From positions 1 through 7,626 of the forward strand of contig JAHLFU010000167.1 of the NCBI GenBank assembly GCA_018883665.1: a stretch of 7,626 nt of DNA, written 5' to 3'. Positions 1 to 6,708 of the stretch are shown piece after piece. How positions within the stretch are numbered: the stretch's first letter is position 1; every line of letters begins with the position of its first letter. The notes under the pieces are model-generated. The model was not told where the DNA came from. It searched no databases and worked only from the letters and a program-made list of their open reading frames with translations. The translations under genes and the position numbers were made by a program. Source of the DNA: Paraprevotella stercoravium (GTDB taxonomy: Bacteria > Bacteroidota > Bacteroidia > Bacteroidales > Bacteroidaceae).

Positions 1-1275
1 GAAATTATAGACGAGGAAGCGCGTGAGAAGTCAATGTTGGCTACTGAGAATTGGGATTATCCAGTCATAGTGACTACCAATGTTCAGCTTTTTGAATCAA
101 TGTTCAGCAATAGACCATCTGCATGCCGCAAGCTTCATAACATAGTTGATTCCGTAATCATATTGGATGAACTTCAGACTTTGCCGACAGATTTTCTGCA
201 GCCTATTGTCGATGCGATGAAAGCCTATCATAAATTGTTTGGGGTTTCTTTTTTGTTCACGACTGCAAGCCAGCCGGTGCTAAGCGGAACAATCGAAGAT
301 ACAAACCCAAAAGCCGTAATTGACGGAATAGAACATATCTCTGAAATCATTCCCGAAGAATATGCGTTGCACGACAGACTCCGCCGCGTAAAACTTGTGA
401 TAGACAATACAGGTAAAACCTATGATGAGATGGCTGCAGAACTTGCGAAACATGATAAAGTACTATGCATAGTAAATACAAGAAAAGATGCAAGGGAACT
501 GTATGACCGTTTGCCGGATGAAGGAGTGAAGTTGCATCTGTCGAGGATGATGTGTCCGGACCATATCAGCGAGGCCATTCTTCGTATAAAGGCTCTGTTG
601 GCAAACGGCTCTCAACCGATTGTCAGAGTTGTTGCGACACAGTTGATAGAAGCCGGTGTGGATATTGATTTCCCGGTCGTTTTCCGTCAGGAGACAGGAC
701 TGGATTCAGTATTGCAAGCGGCTGGCAGATGTAATCGTGAAGGGAAAAATGCGTTAGGGCAGACTTTTGTTTTCAGTCTCTCGGCGCAGAATCGCATGCC
801 ATTCGGGTCGGTGGCCGCAGCCAATAGTGCCAGATTGAACTTGCCTTCAGACAGCAATTGGTTTGCTCCATCAGTGATGACAGAATATTTCAGACAATTG
901 TATTCCCGGAAAAATACCTTTGATGAAAAGAATATAAATCACTATCTTTATAAGCCGGATGAACTATGTTTTGCAAAAGCTTCTGAATTGTTCAATCTGA
1001 TTCAAGATGATGGTGTGAGCTTAATTGTAAATTGGAAAAATAGTTTTAATCTGGTGGAAAAGCTCAAGGAAACAGGATGCTCATATCCGTTAATGAAACA
1101 ACTTGCTCAGTTTACTGTTAACGTTCACCGTTCTGATTTCAACAAATTGCTGGAATGTGGAGTTGTCAGTGAAATTGTGAAAGGTGTTTATATAGTGCCG
1201 GATAAAGTACAGTATGATGATGCTACCGGCCTTAGCCTTGAGAATCATTGGATGGAAGAGATTTTAACGATTTAA
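1..1275 (+). CDS. cas3: CRISPR-associated helicase-nuclease Cas3, C-terminal part (5' end outside window)
   Basis: Cas3 is the effector of type I systems: recruited by Cascade to a target R-loop, it unwinds and degrades the DNA strand by strand. The reading frame is open from base 1, giving 424 residues. A Met at base 34 is internal, since homologous sequence precedes it. Visible superfamily 2 helicase motifs, numbered within this fragment, are the DExx box DELQ at about 56-59 (after a VIIL strand), motif III FTTASQP at 86-92, motif V-like ATQLIEAGVDID at 212-223, and motif VI QAAGRCNREG at 239-248. The N-terminal HD nuclease domain and the Walker A motif must lie upstream, outside the window, so nuclease integrity cannot be judged. 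No frameshift is seen. The stop is 4 nt before cas5c. Family assignment is secure, and the type I-C context comes from the neighbours. Confidence 0.96.
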   Translation, partial: EIIDEEAREKSMLATENWDYPVIVTTNVQLFESMFSNRPSACRKLHNIVDSVIILDELQTLPTDFLQPIVDAMKAYHKLFGVSFLFTTASQPVLSGTIEDTNPKAVIDGIEHISEIIPEEYALHDRLRRVKLVIDNTGKTYDEMAAELAKHDKVLCIVNTRKDARELYDRLPDEGVKLHLSRMMCPDHISEAILRIKALLANGSQPIVRVVATQLIEAGVDIDFPVVFRQETGLDSVLQAAGRCNREGKNALGQTFVFSLSAQNRMPFGSVAAANSARLNLPSDSNWFAPSVMTEYFRQLYSRKNTFDEKNINHYLYKPDELCFAKASELFNLIQDDGVSLIVNWKNSFNLVEKLKETGCSYPLMKQLAQFTVNVHRSDFNKLLECGVVSEIVKGVYIVPDKVQYDDATGLSLENHWMEEILTI

Positions 1276-1279
1276 ATAT

Positions 1280-1960
1280 ATGGAATATACGGATAAAGAA
1301 TATTGCCTGGAAGTGTGGGGAGACTGGGCTTGTTTTACTCGTCCGGAATTTAAAGTGGAACGTGTCAGCTATGATGTCATCACGCCGTCGGCAGCCCGTG
1401 CTGTTTTCGAATCAATACTTTTTAAACGTTACGCCATGCGCTGGCAAGTGACGAAGATATCTGTGATCAATCCAGTCAAATGGACGGCAATCAGACGGAA
1501 TGAAGTTGGCGCTGTTGCAGGAAAATCGCCGATTTACATTGAGGACAAACGTCAGCAGAAAAACTCTTTGATATTGAAAGATGTATGTTACCGTATTTAC
1601 GCAAAACTGGTATTCATTCCGGTGAAGGACCGTCCGAAGGAAGCATTTGCCAGACATCAGCCAAGTGGTGACGAGAATCCTATGAAGTATTATCAGATGT
1701 TTGAACGGAGGGCATCACAGGGTCAATGTTTTACTCAACCGTATCTGGGATGCCGTGAGTTTGCGGCTAATTGGAAATATGTTGAGGATACCGGAAGTCT
1801 TGCCAAACCATTGGCGGAAGATAGGGATCTGGGCATCATGCTTTATGATATGGATTTTGAAAGCAATCAACAGAAACCGGATGCCATGTTCTATCGTGCA
1901 AAGATGGTACAGGGTGTGATTACAGTGCCGGATAAAGACAGCAAGGAGGTGTTGAGATGA
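1280..1960 (+). CDS. cas5c: Type I-C Cascade subunit and pre-crRNA endoribonuclease Cas5c (Cas5d)
   Basis: In type I-C, Cas5 replaces Cas6: it cuts the repeat hairpin at its 3' base and stays bound to the crRNA 5' handle in Cascade. The 226-residue product has the family signatures VWGDWACFTRPE (12-23), VERVSYDVITPSAAR (26-40), RRNEV (72-76) and GQCFTQPYLGCREFAA (148-163). The start follows cas3 by 4 nt and has an AT-rich upstream region with no Shine-Dalgarno. The stop overlaps the cas8c start as ATGA. From memory, the Bacillus halodurans Cas5d catalytic triad is Tyr46, Lys116 and His117. By hand alignment these fall on Leu47, Lys136 and Tyr137 here, so only the Lys is conserved. Whether Tyr137 or Tyr138 takes over is unknown. 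Family assignment is very secure; the active-site alignment is inferred. Confidence 0.97.
   Translation: MEYTDKEYCLEVWGDWACFTRPEFKVERVSYDVITPSAARAVFESILFKRYAMRWQVTKISVINPVKWTAIRRNEVGAVAGKSPIYIEDKRQQKNSLILKDVCYRIYAKLVFIPVKDRPKEAFARHQPSGDENPMKYYQMFERRASQGQCFTQPYLGCREFAANWKYVEDTGSLAKPLAEDRDLGIMLYDMDFESNQQKPDAMFYRAKMVQGVITVPDKDSKEVLR
1943..1950 (+). promoter_or_regulatory. Strong Shine-Dalgarno for cas8c
   Basis: AAGGAGGT lies 6 nt upstream of the cas8c ATG, inside the last codons of cas5c. It is a full match to the anti-Shine-Dalgarno core. Together with the ATGA overlap it fixes the cas8c start and suggests coupled translation. The other starts in the operon lack anything as strong. Confidence 0.75.
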
Positions 1961-3678
1961 TACTTAAAGCGTTATATGATTATTACCGTCGGTGCGGCAG
2001 CCTGCCTGCGTTCGGGATGGAGTTGAAAGAGATTGGCTTCATCATCGTAATAGGCCGTGATGGCAACTTCATGCGTTTTGAAGACAGGCGCATAGATAAG
2101 AAATCGGCACAGCAATTCCTTGTCAAAAAGAGTGTTGGCCGTTCAAGTGCTCCCGTCGCAAACTATTTGTATGACAACAGTCAATATGTATTCGGTTACT
2201 CTGATAAGGGAGACATGGATAGTATGCGTAAGTATTTTGATACTTTCAAGGCAAAAGTAAAGGAGATATATGAAACATTTCCGGAAAATGAGGCTGTAAA
2301 AGCCGTGTATTCTTTCTATCAGCAGGAACCGTCCTCAATTATAGAGGCTATGCAACATGATCCTTTATGGACTGATGTAGTCAAGAATCTAAATAAGAAA
2401 TATTCTATGTTTTCCTTCCTTCTGGAAGGTGATACGGAAATCGTTGCCTGCAAAAGAGAAGTAATGACTCTGGATGTCAATGAAGATGCGGCAAATGGAA
2501 AGATATGCTTGATATTGGGGAAGCGCGCAAGAGCAGTGGAGGTTACAACAGCTACAATGATTCCTGGCAGTCAGGCAACTGCAAAACTTGTAGCATTTCA
2601 GGTAAATTCCGGATATGATTCTTACGGTAAGGCGAAAGGATATAATGCTCCGATCTCTGAAGAGGCTGAGTTTGCGTATACAACGGCACTGAATTATATG
2701 TTGAGATCCAACTCCAGAAATAAGTTTATAGTCGGAAACCGTACTTTTCTCTTTTGGGCGTCTTCAAACAGCGAGGCGTCAAAAGCGTCTGAGGAGAGTC
2801 TGTTTGCATTTTTAGGGCGGGAAGAAAATGAAGGAGTTGATCCGAACAAGCGGATTGAGTCTGTGCATCGTACGTTTATGTCTATTTACAATGGGAAACT
2901 GCCCTCAAGCAAAGACGACAGATTTTTTATTTTGGGGTTGTCTCCCAATTCGGCAAGGATTGCAGTGATTTATTGGAGTGAAATACCTCTAATAGAGTTC
3001 GCCCGAGTGATGAACAAGCATTTTGAGGACATGGAGATTGTTGACACACGCAAAGATAGGAAGCCGTATGTAGGACTGCATTCCATTCTTGGAAATGTTA
3101 CACTTGGCGGAAAATCAAGCGATGCGACACCGAATCTTCCAGATGCAGTGGTTAAAAGTATTTTTCAGGGATTGCCTTATCCGGCCTCCCTTTTTCAGGC
3201 CTGCATCCGCCGTATCCGTGCGGAACAATCTGTCAATATAGTTCGCGCGGCCATTATTAAAGCATATTTGAACAGACTTAATGACAGTAATACGAAAAAG
3301 ATAAAAGTTATGTTGGACAAAGAAAATCAAAATCAAGGGTATCTTTGTGGAAGGCTATTTGCTGTTATAGACAAGATACAGGAGGATGCCAATGGAATCC
3401 ACACAGTAAGAGAGCGGTATATGAATTCCGCATCCGCGACACCGGCAATGGTTTTTGCAACCATTCTCAATCTTTCTACGCACCATCTGGAAAAGTTGAG
3501 TACAGGAGGACAGATAAAATATGAGAAACTTAAGCAGGAGATTATTTCCAAACTCAACGCCAATGGTTTCCCCGCCCATTTGGACCTTCAGGACCAGGGA
3601 CGTTTCTTTGTGGGGTACTATCATCAACGGCAGGATTTTTTTGCGGGTAAAGAAGTTAAGGATACAGATGAACAATAA
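1957..3678 (+). CDS. cas8c: Type I-C Cascade large subunit Cas8c (Csd1 family)
   Basis: Cas8c is the large subunit of type I-C Cascade. It reads the PAM, helps open the target duplex and provides the surface for Cas3 recruitment. The product is 573 residues, within the usual Csd1 range. The N-terminus is typical of Csd1: MILKALYDYYRR at 1-12, then a KEIGFIIVIGRDGNF strand region, then FLVKKSVGRSS and an ANYLYDN segment. The C-terminal 120 or so residues (from about 452, LDKENQNQGYLCGRLFAVID) are the helical region that in studied type I-C systems is also made separately as Cas11c. The start overlaps the cas5c stop (ATGA) behind a strong ribosome binding site. The gene is intact, and cas7c begins 17 nt after its stop. 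Confidence 0.96.
   Translation: MILKALYDYYRRCGSLPAFGMELKEIGFIIVIGRDGNFMRFEDRRIDKKSAQQFLVKKSVGRSSAPVANYLYDNSQYVFGYSDKGDMDSMRKYFDTFKAKVKEIYETFPENEAVKAVYSFYQQEPSSIIEAMQHDPLWTDVVKNLNKKYSMFSFLLEGDTEIVACKREVMTLDVNEDAANGKICLILGKRARAVEVTTATMIPGSQATAKLVAFQVNSGYDSYGKAKGYNAPISEEAEFAYTTALNYMLRSNSRNKFIVGNRTFLFWASSNSEASKASEESLFAFLGREENEGVDPNKRIESVHRTFMSIYNGKLPSSKDDRFFILGLSPNSARIAVIYWSEIPLIEFARVMNKHFEDMEIVDTRKDRKPYVGLHSILGNVTLGGKSSDATPNLPDAVVKSIFQGLPYPASLFQACIRRIRAEQSVNIVRAAIIKAYLNRLNDSNTKKIKVMLDKENQNQGYLCGRLFAVIDKIQEDANGIHTVRERYMNSASATPAMVFATILNLSTHHLEKLSTGGQIKYEKLKQEIISKLNANGFPAHLDLQDQGRFFVGYYHQRQDFFAGKEVKDTDEQ
3310..3678 (+). CDS. cas11c: Probable internal translation product Cas11c (small subunit) nested in cas8c
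   Basis: Published work on type I-C (Desulfovibrio vulgaris and relatives) shows that the small subunit Cas11c is translated from an internal start in cas8c, and two copies line the Cascade belly. Here an in-frame ATG at codon 452 of cas8c begins a 122-residue product (MLDKENQNQGYLCGRLFAVI...), about the expected size and at the expected boundary. The upstream sequence is A-rich (ACGAAAAAGATAAAAGTT) with no real Shine-Dalgarno, like most other starts in this operon. A later in-frame ATG at 3421 would give a shorter product lacking the GYLCGRLFAV segment and is less likely. The nested gene is inferred from position, length and the family precedent, and initiation here is not proven by sequence. 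Confidence 0.6.
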   Translation: MLDKENQNQGYLCGRLFAVIDKIQEDANGIHTVRERYMNSASATPAMVFATILNLSTHHLEKLSTGGQIKYEKLKQEIISKLNANGFPAHLDLQDQGRFFVGYYHQRQDFFAGKEVKDTDEQ

Positions 3679-3695
3679 CAATTAAAAATACTACT

Positions 3696-4550
3696 ATGTC
3701 AGAAATAATTAAGAACAGAATCGATTTTGTTTACATTTTCGATGTGCAGGATGGAAATCCTAACGGAGATCCTGATGCTGGAAATCTTCCTAGAGTTGAT
3801 GCCGAAACAGGTATGGGACTTGTTACAGATGTCTGCCTGAAGCGTAAAGTGCGCAATTACGTGCAGATAGCAAAAGGAAATGAGGATGGTTTCGATATAT
3901 TCATTAAAGAAAAAGCTGTCCTGAATACATTAATAGATAATGCGCATGAAGATACGGATGTAAAAAATGCGAAAGATAAAACTGAGGCAGCACGCCGATA
4001 TATGTGTAAGAATTACTATGATGTCAGAACATTCGGCGCTGTGATGTCAACTGGTAAGAATGCCGGTCAGGTCCGTGGTCCTATTCAGTTTACATTTGCC
4101 CGATCAGCAGATCCAATAGCGGCAGCAGAGCATTCTATAACCCGTATGGCTGTGGCCACAGAGAAGGAAGCAGAAAAACAGGGCGGAGATAACCGGACAA
4201 TGGGACGCAAAGCCACTGTCCCCTATGGACTCTACGTCTGCCATGGGTTTATTTCAGCCAATCTTGCAAAACAGACAGGTTTCTCAGAAGAAGACCTTGC
4301 ATTATTCTGGGATGCTCTTAGGAACATGTTCGACATGGACCGTTCGGCAGCACGTGGATTGATGAGTGCTCAGAAACTTATAGTGTTCAAGCATGCTTCC
4401 GAACTTGGCAATGCTCCAGCCAACAAGCTTTTTGAACTGGTTAAGATTCATAAGACTTGTGACGGAGCGCCACGTTCATTCGGCGATTATTCGGTCATGT
4501 TGGACAAGGATGACGTGCCTTCGAATGTGACAGTAGAGGAGCTGATTTAA
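3696..4550 (+). CDS. cas7c: Type I-C Cascade backbone subunit Cas7c (Csd2)
   Basis: Cas7c polymerises along the crRNA spacer and holds the guide for pairing with target DNA; several copies are present per complex. The product is 284 residues, normal for Csd2. It carries the hallmark DGNPNGDPDAGNLPR at 19-33, followed by a GLVTDVCLKRKVRNYV segment, a YDVRTFGAVMSTG region at about 108-120, an RGPIQFTFARS strand, and the conserved RTMGRKATVPYGLYVCHGF region near the middle. The start is 17 nt after cas8c in an A/T-rich gap (attaaaaata) without a Shine-Dalgarno. cas4 begins 8 nt after the stop. Nothing is broken or unusual. Confidence 0.98.
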   Translation: MSEIIKNRIDFVYIFDVQDGNPNGDPDAGNLPRVDAETGMGLVTDVCLKRKVRNYVQIAKGNEDGFDIFIKEKAVLNTLIDNAHEDTDVKNAKDKTEAARRYMCKNYYDVRTFGAVMSTGKNAGQVRGPIQFTFARSADPIAAAEHSITRMAVATEKEAEKQGGDNRTMGRKATVPYGLYVCHGFISANLAKQTGFSEEDLALFWDALRNMFDMDRSAARGLMSAQKLIVFKHASELGNAPANKLFELVKIHKTCDGAPRSFGDYSVMLDKDDVPSNVTVEELI

Positions 4551-4558
4551 AGTAATAG

Positions 4559-5224
4559 ATGTACAGCGAAGACGATATGCTCATGTTGTCGGGGATTCAG
4601 CACTACAGGTTCTGTCCCCGGCAATGGGCATTGATACACATTGAGCAACAGTGGAATGATAATCGTCTCACGATTGAAGGACAGATCCTGCATAAACATG
4701 TAGATGATCCTTTCTACAGACAGAAGTGCGGTGATTTAATAACATTGCGTGCTGTGGATATCGCTTCGCGCAAACTTGGTCTCTATGGTGTTTCAGATGC
4801 CATAGAGCTTCATCCGTCTTCATCTCCTGAAGAGACAATCAAACATCCCAAATATCCTGGAATGTGGAAGCCGGTGATAGTTGAGTATAAGCATGGCAGG
4901 CCTAAGAGGAATGAAGTGGATGAAGTGCAATTGACAGCCCAAACCATGTGCTTGGAAGAAATGTATTCCATCCACATTTACCAGGGTTTCTTTTTTTACG
5001 GGGAGCTGCGCCATAGGGTATCGGTAGAAATAACTGAAAGACTCCGGAGCATAGTATGTCAATGTGCGTCAGAGATGCATGAATTGTTCAGGACATCGAA
5101 TCTTCCCAAAGCTGTCTATGGCAAACACTGCGATAAATGCTCCTTGTTGAATATATGTATGCCGAAGATATCTATGAACTGTACGGCAGTGAGTACATAC
5201 CTCAACAAAAATCTTTGCCAATGA
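4559..5224 (+). CDS. cas4: CRISPR adaptation nuclease Cas4 (RecB-like, Fe-S)
   Basis: Cas4 works with Cas1-Cas2 to select and trim prespacers so that new spacers carry a correct PAM and orientation. The 221-residue product has the expected parts: Cys19 in HYRFCPRQ; a RecB-type nuclease core with His45 or His47, Asp80 (GVSDAIE), Glu109 and Lys111 (VEYKHG) and the QLTAQ motif (124-128); and a C-terminal cluster Cys191, Cys194 and Cys200 (CDKCSLLNIC). With Cys19 these give the four ligands of the usual iron-sulfur cluster. All catalytic and cluster residues appear intact. The gene starts 8 nt after cas7c, and its TGA overlaps the cas1 ATG, suggesting coupled production of Cas4 and Cas1. Confidence 0.97.
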   Translation: MYSEDDMLMLSGIQHYRFCPRQWALIHIEQQWNDNRLTIEGQILHKHVDDPFYRQKCGDLITLRAVDIASRKLGLYGVSDAIELHPSSSPEETIKHPKYPGMWKPVIVEYKHGRPKRNEVDEVQLTAQTMCLEEMYSIHIYQGFFFYGELRHRVSVEITERLRSIVCQCASEMHELFRTSNLPKAVYGKHCDKCSLLNICMPKISMNCTAVSTYLNKNLCQ

Positions 5225-6243
5225 GAAAATTGCTGAATACATTGTATGTCACAACTCCTGATGCGTATCTGACTAAGGATGGCCAGAATGTCGTAGTGTC
5301 TGTCAATCAGAAAGAAGTGTTCAGGATCCCTGCTATCAATATTGAAAGTATTGTTACTTTCGGTTATATGGGGGCGAGTCCTGGAGTTATGAGATTGTGT
5401 ACCGAAAGCGGTATATCCATGACCTTTCTTTCTCCTCATGGAAGTTTTATCAGCAGGGTTCAGGGTGCAACGAAGGGCAATGTTCTTTTGCGCATAAAAC
5501 AATATCAGTTGTCAGATGACGAACAATGGTCTTTGCATATCGCGCGATTGATCATCAGTGGAAAGATTCAAAATTATCGCAGTATATTGAAAAGATACAT
5601 TCGTGACTACGGAGAAAATGGAGATGTAAATCATGCTGTGCAAGTAATTGAACAAGCTAAGCGCGATGCTTTGCGTGCTAAAGATAAAATTACGTTGATG
5701 GGATATGAAGGAATAGCGTCTAATGCCTATTTTAATGTATTTCCGGTGCTGATCCTTAACCAGAAAAAAGATTTTCCTTTTCATGGCCGCAACCGCCGTC
5801 CACCCAAAGATGCCGTGAATGCAATGCTTTCCTTTGTATACACATTAATAGCAAACGATATCGCTTCTGCCCTTGAGACCATCGGACTCGATCCTTACAT
5901 TGGTTTCCTTCACTCACTCCGTCCCGGCCGCACTTCGTTGGCCTTGGATATTATGGAAGAATTCCGGGCTTACCTTGGAGATCGTTTTGTCTTATCGTTG
6001 ATTAACAAAAGGCAGATAACTGCAGGAGACTTTCAGCCTCATGGAGACAATGGGATAGTAATGACAGAAAAGGGTAAGAAAACATTAATTTCAGCGTGGC
6101 AGAGCAGGAAACGAGAGGAAATAACACACCCTTATCTTAATGAAAAAGTAGAAATCGGTCTTCTGCCTTATGCGCAGGCAATGTTATTGGCAAGGTATAT
6201 TAGACAAGATATCGATGATTATCCTGTTTTTCTAATTAAATAA
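5221..6243 (+). CDS. cas1: CRISPR integrase Cas1 (type I-C)
   Basis: Cas1 is the integrase that, with Cas2, inserts prespacers at the leader-repeat junction. I choose ATG 5221, giving 340 residues that begin MRKLLNTLYVTTPDAYL, the usual type I-C Cas1 N-terminus. It forms an ATGA overlap with the cas4 stop. The frame stays open back to an ATG at 5137, but those 28 extra residues overlap cas4 and do not resemble Cas1. The likely metal-binding active-site residues are Glu163 (MGYEGIAS), His231 (GFLHSLRPGR) and Asp243 (LALDIMEEF), all present, and the beta-sheet N-terminal and helical C-terminal regions are complete. cas2 begins 9 nt later. Confidence 0.97.
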   Translation: MRKLLNTLYVTTPDAYLTKDGQNVVVSVNQKEVFRIPAINIESIVTFGYMGASPGVMRLCTESGISMTFLSPHGSFISRVQGATKGNVLLRIKQYQLSDDEQWSLHIARLIISGKIQNYRSILKRYIRDYGENGDVNHAVQVIEQAKRDALRAKDKITLMGYEGIASNAYFNVFPVLILNQKKDFPFHGRNRRPPKDAVNAMLSFVYTLIANDIASALETIGLDPYIGFLHSLRPGRTSLALDIMEEFRAYLGDRFVLSLINKRQITAGDFQPHGDNGIVMTEKGKKTLISAWQSRKREEITHPYLNEKVEIGLLPYAQAMLLARYIRQDIDDYPVFLIK

Positions 6244-6252
6244 TTTGATGCA

Positions 6253-6543
6253 ATGTACATTCTGGTAACATACGATGTGGATACAACCAGTAAGTCAGGA
6301 GCTCGCCGTTTAAGGCATGTGGCAAAGGCATGCATGGATTATGGACAAAGGGTTCAAAATTCGGTCTTTGAGTGCGAAATGACAGAAGCTCAATATTGTT
6401 TATTGAAGGAGCGAATAAAGAAAATAATAGATGAATCCCTGGACAGTATAAGATTCTATATTCTTAACAAAAATGATAATAGAAGAGTTGAAGTACTGGG
6501 TGTTGAAACTGCATATAGAGTCAATGATACGATTATAGTATAA
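6253..6543 (+). CDS. cas2: CRISPR adaptation protein Cas2
   Basis: Cas2 is the small ferredoxin-fold dimer that bridges two Cas1 dimers and sets the length of the captured DNA. The 96-residue product starts MYILVTYDVDTTSKSGARRLRHVAK, with the conserved Asp8 at the end of the first strand, followed by YGQRVQNSVFECEM and an FYILNK strand, all typical of Cas2 from type I-C loci. The start is 9 nt after cas1. An out-of-frame ATG at 6248 is ignored. It is the last protein gene of the operon. No clear intrinsic terminator follows it before the array, so read-through into the leader is possible. Confidence 0.96.
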   Translation: MYILVTYDVDTTSKSGARRLRHVAKACMDYGQRVQNSVFECEMTEAQYCLLKERIKKIIDESLDSIRFYILNKNDNRRVEVLGVETAYRVNDTIIV

Positions 6544-6607
6544 TGCGAATATGAAGCGATACAATAAACGCAGTATCTTCGCAAGAGCTAGTAATCAATT
6601 TATTGAG

Positions 6608-6615
6608 TATATTTG
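6608..6615 (+). promoter_or_regulatory. Alternative Bacteroidota-type -7 element in the leader
   Basis: TATATTTG matches the Bacteroidota primary-sigma -7 consensus TAnnTTTG. No TTTG or TTG -33 element is seen at the expected distance upstream. It is a weaker candidate than the TTGACC/GATAAT pair and may be chance in AT-rich DNA. Confidence 0.25.
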
Positions 6616-6621
6616 AAAACT

Positions 6622-6650
6622 TTGACCTTCCTATTTTATGTTGGGATAAT
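6622..6650 (+). promoter_or_regulatory. Sigma70-like promoter driving the CRISPR array
   Basis: A -35 box TTGACC (6622-6627) and a -10 box GATAAT (6645-6650) are each 5 of 6 to the general consensus and are separated by exactly 17 nt. A start near 6657 would give roughly 50 nt of leader RNA before the first repeat, a sensible layout for pre-crRNA. If the host is a Bacteroidota, its primary sigma factor prefers a different consensus, so this remains a prediction. Confidence 0.5.
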
Positions 6651-6689
6651 AGAATTTCGCGTTTAGTTGTATGTAATGCGCTAAAAGAG

Positions 6690-6704
6690 AGCTAATTTTT
6701 AGCT
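6690..6704. repeat. Leader-end palindrome AGCTAA-TTT-TTAGCT
   Basis: A perfect 6-bp inverted repeat with a 3-nt centre ends 4 nt before the first CRISPR repeat. Its position at the integration junction makes a role in adaptation possible. The stem is AT-rich and too weak to be a convincing terminator, and no U-run follows it. Confidence 0.5.
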
Positions 6705-6708
6705 TAGG

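Larger units (their letters stand above)
6544..6708 (+). other. CRISPR leader (165 nt, AT-rich)
   Basis: This non-coding stretch runs from the cas2 stop to the first repeat. It is AT-rich and has no credible open reading frame. Its place next to cas2, and the run of the operon toward it, mark this as the leader end of the array. Repeat direction agrees: the repeats read ...ATTGAAAC at their 3' end on the + strand, the usual orientation for type I-C. New spacers are therefore expected to enter at 6708/6709. The leader holds a sigma70-like promoter and a short palindrome next to repeat 1. Confidence 0.85.

Noticed and set aside
34..36. ATG 34 as the start of Cas3
   Set aside because: The frame is open to base 1, and the product would lack the HD domain and Walker A. 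This is an internal Met of a gene cut by the window edge.
5137..5220. Upstream ATG that would extend Cas1 by 28 residues
   Set aside because: The extra residues overlap cas4 and do not resemble a Cas1 N-terminus. ATG 5221 gives the usual start and an ATGA junction.
1248..5784. Small frames inside the cas genes on both strands (for example 1248-1451 +, 1412-1657 -, 3355-3681 -, 5116-5502 -)
   Set aside because: They lie wholly or almost wholly within well-supported cas genes in other frames, have no recognisable protein features, and have no plausible start context.
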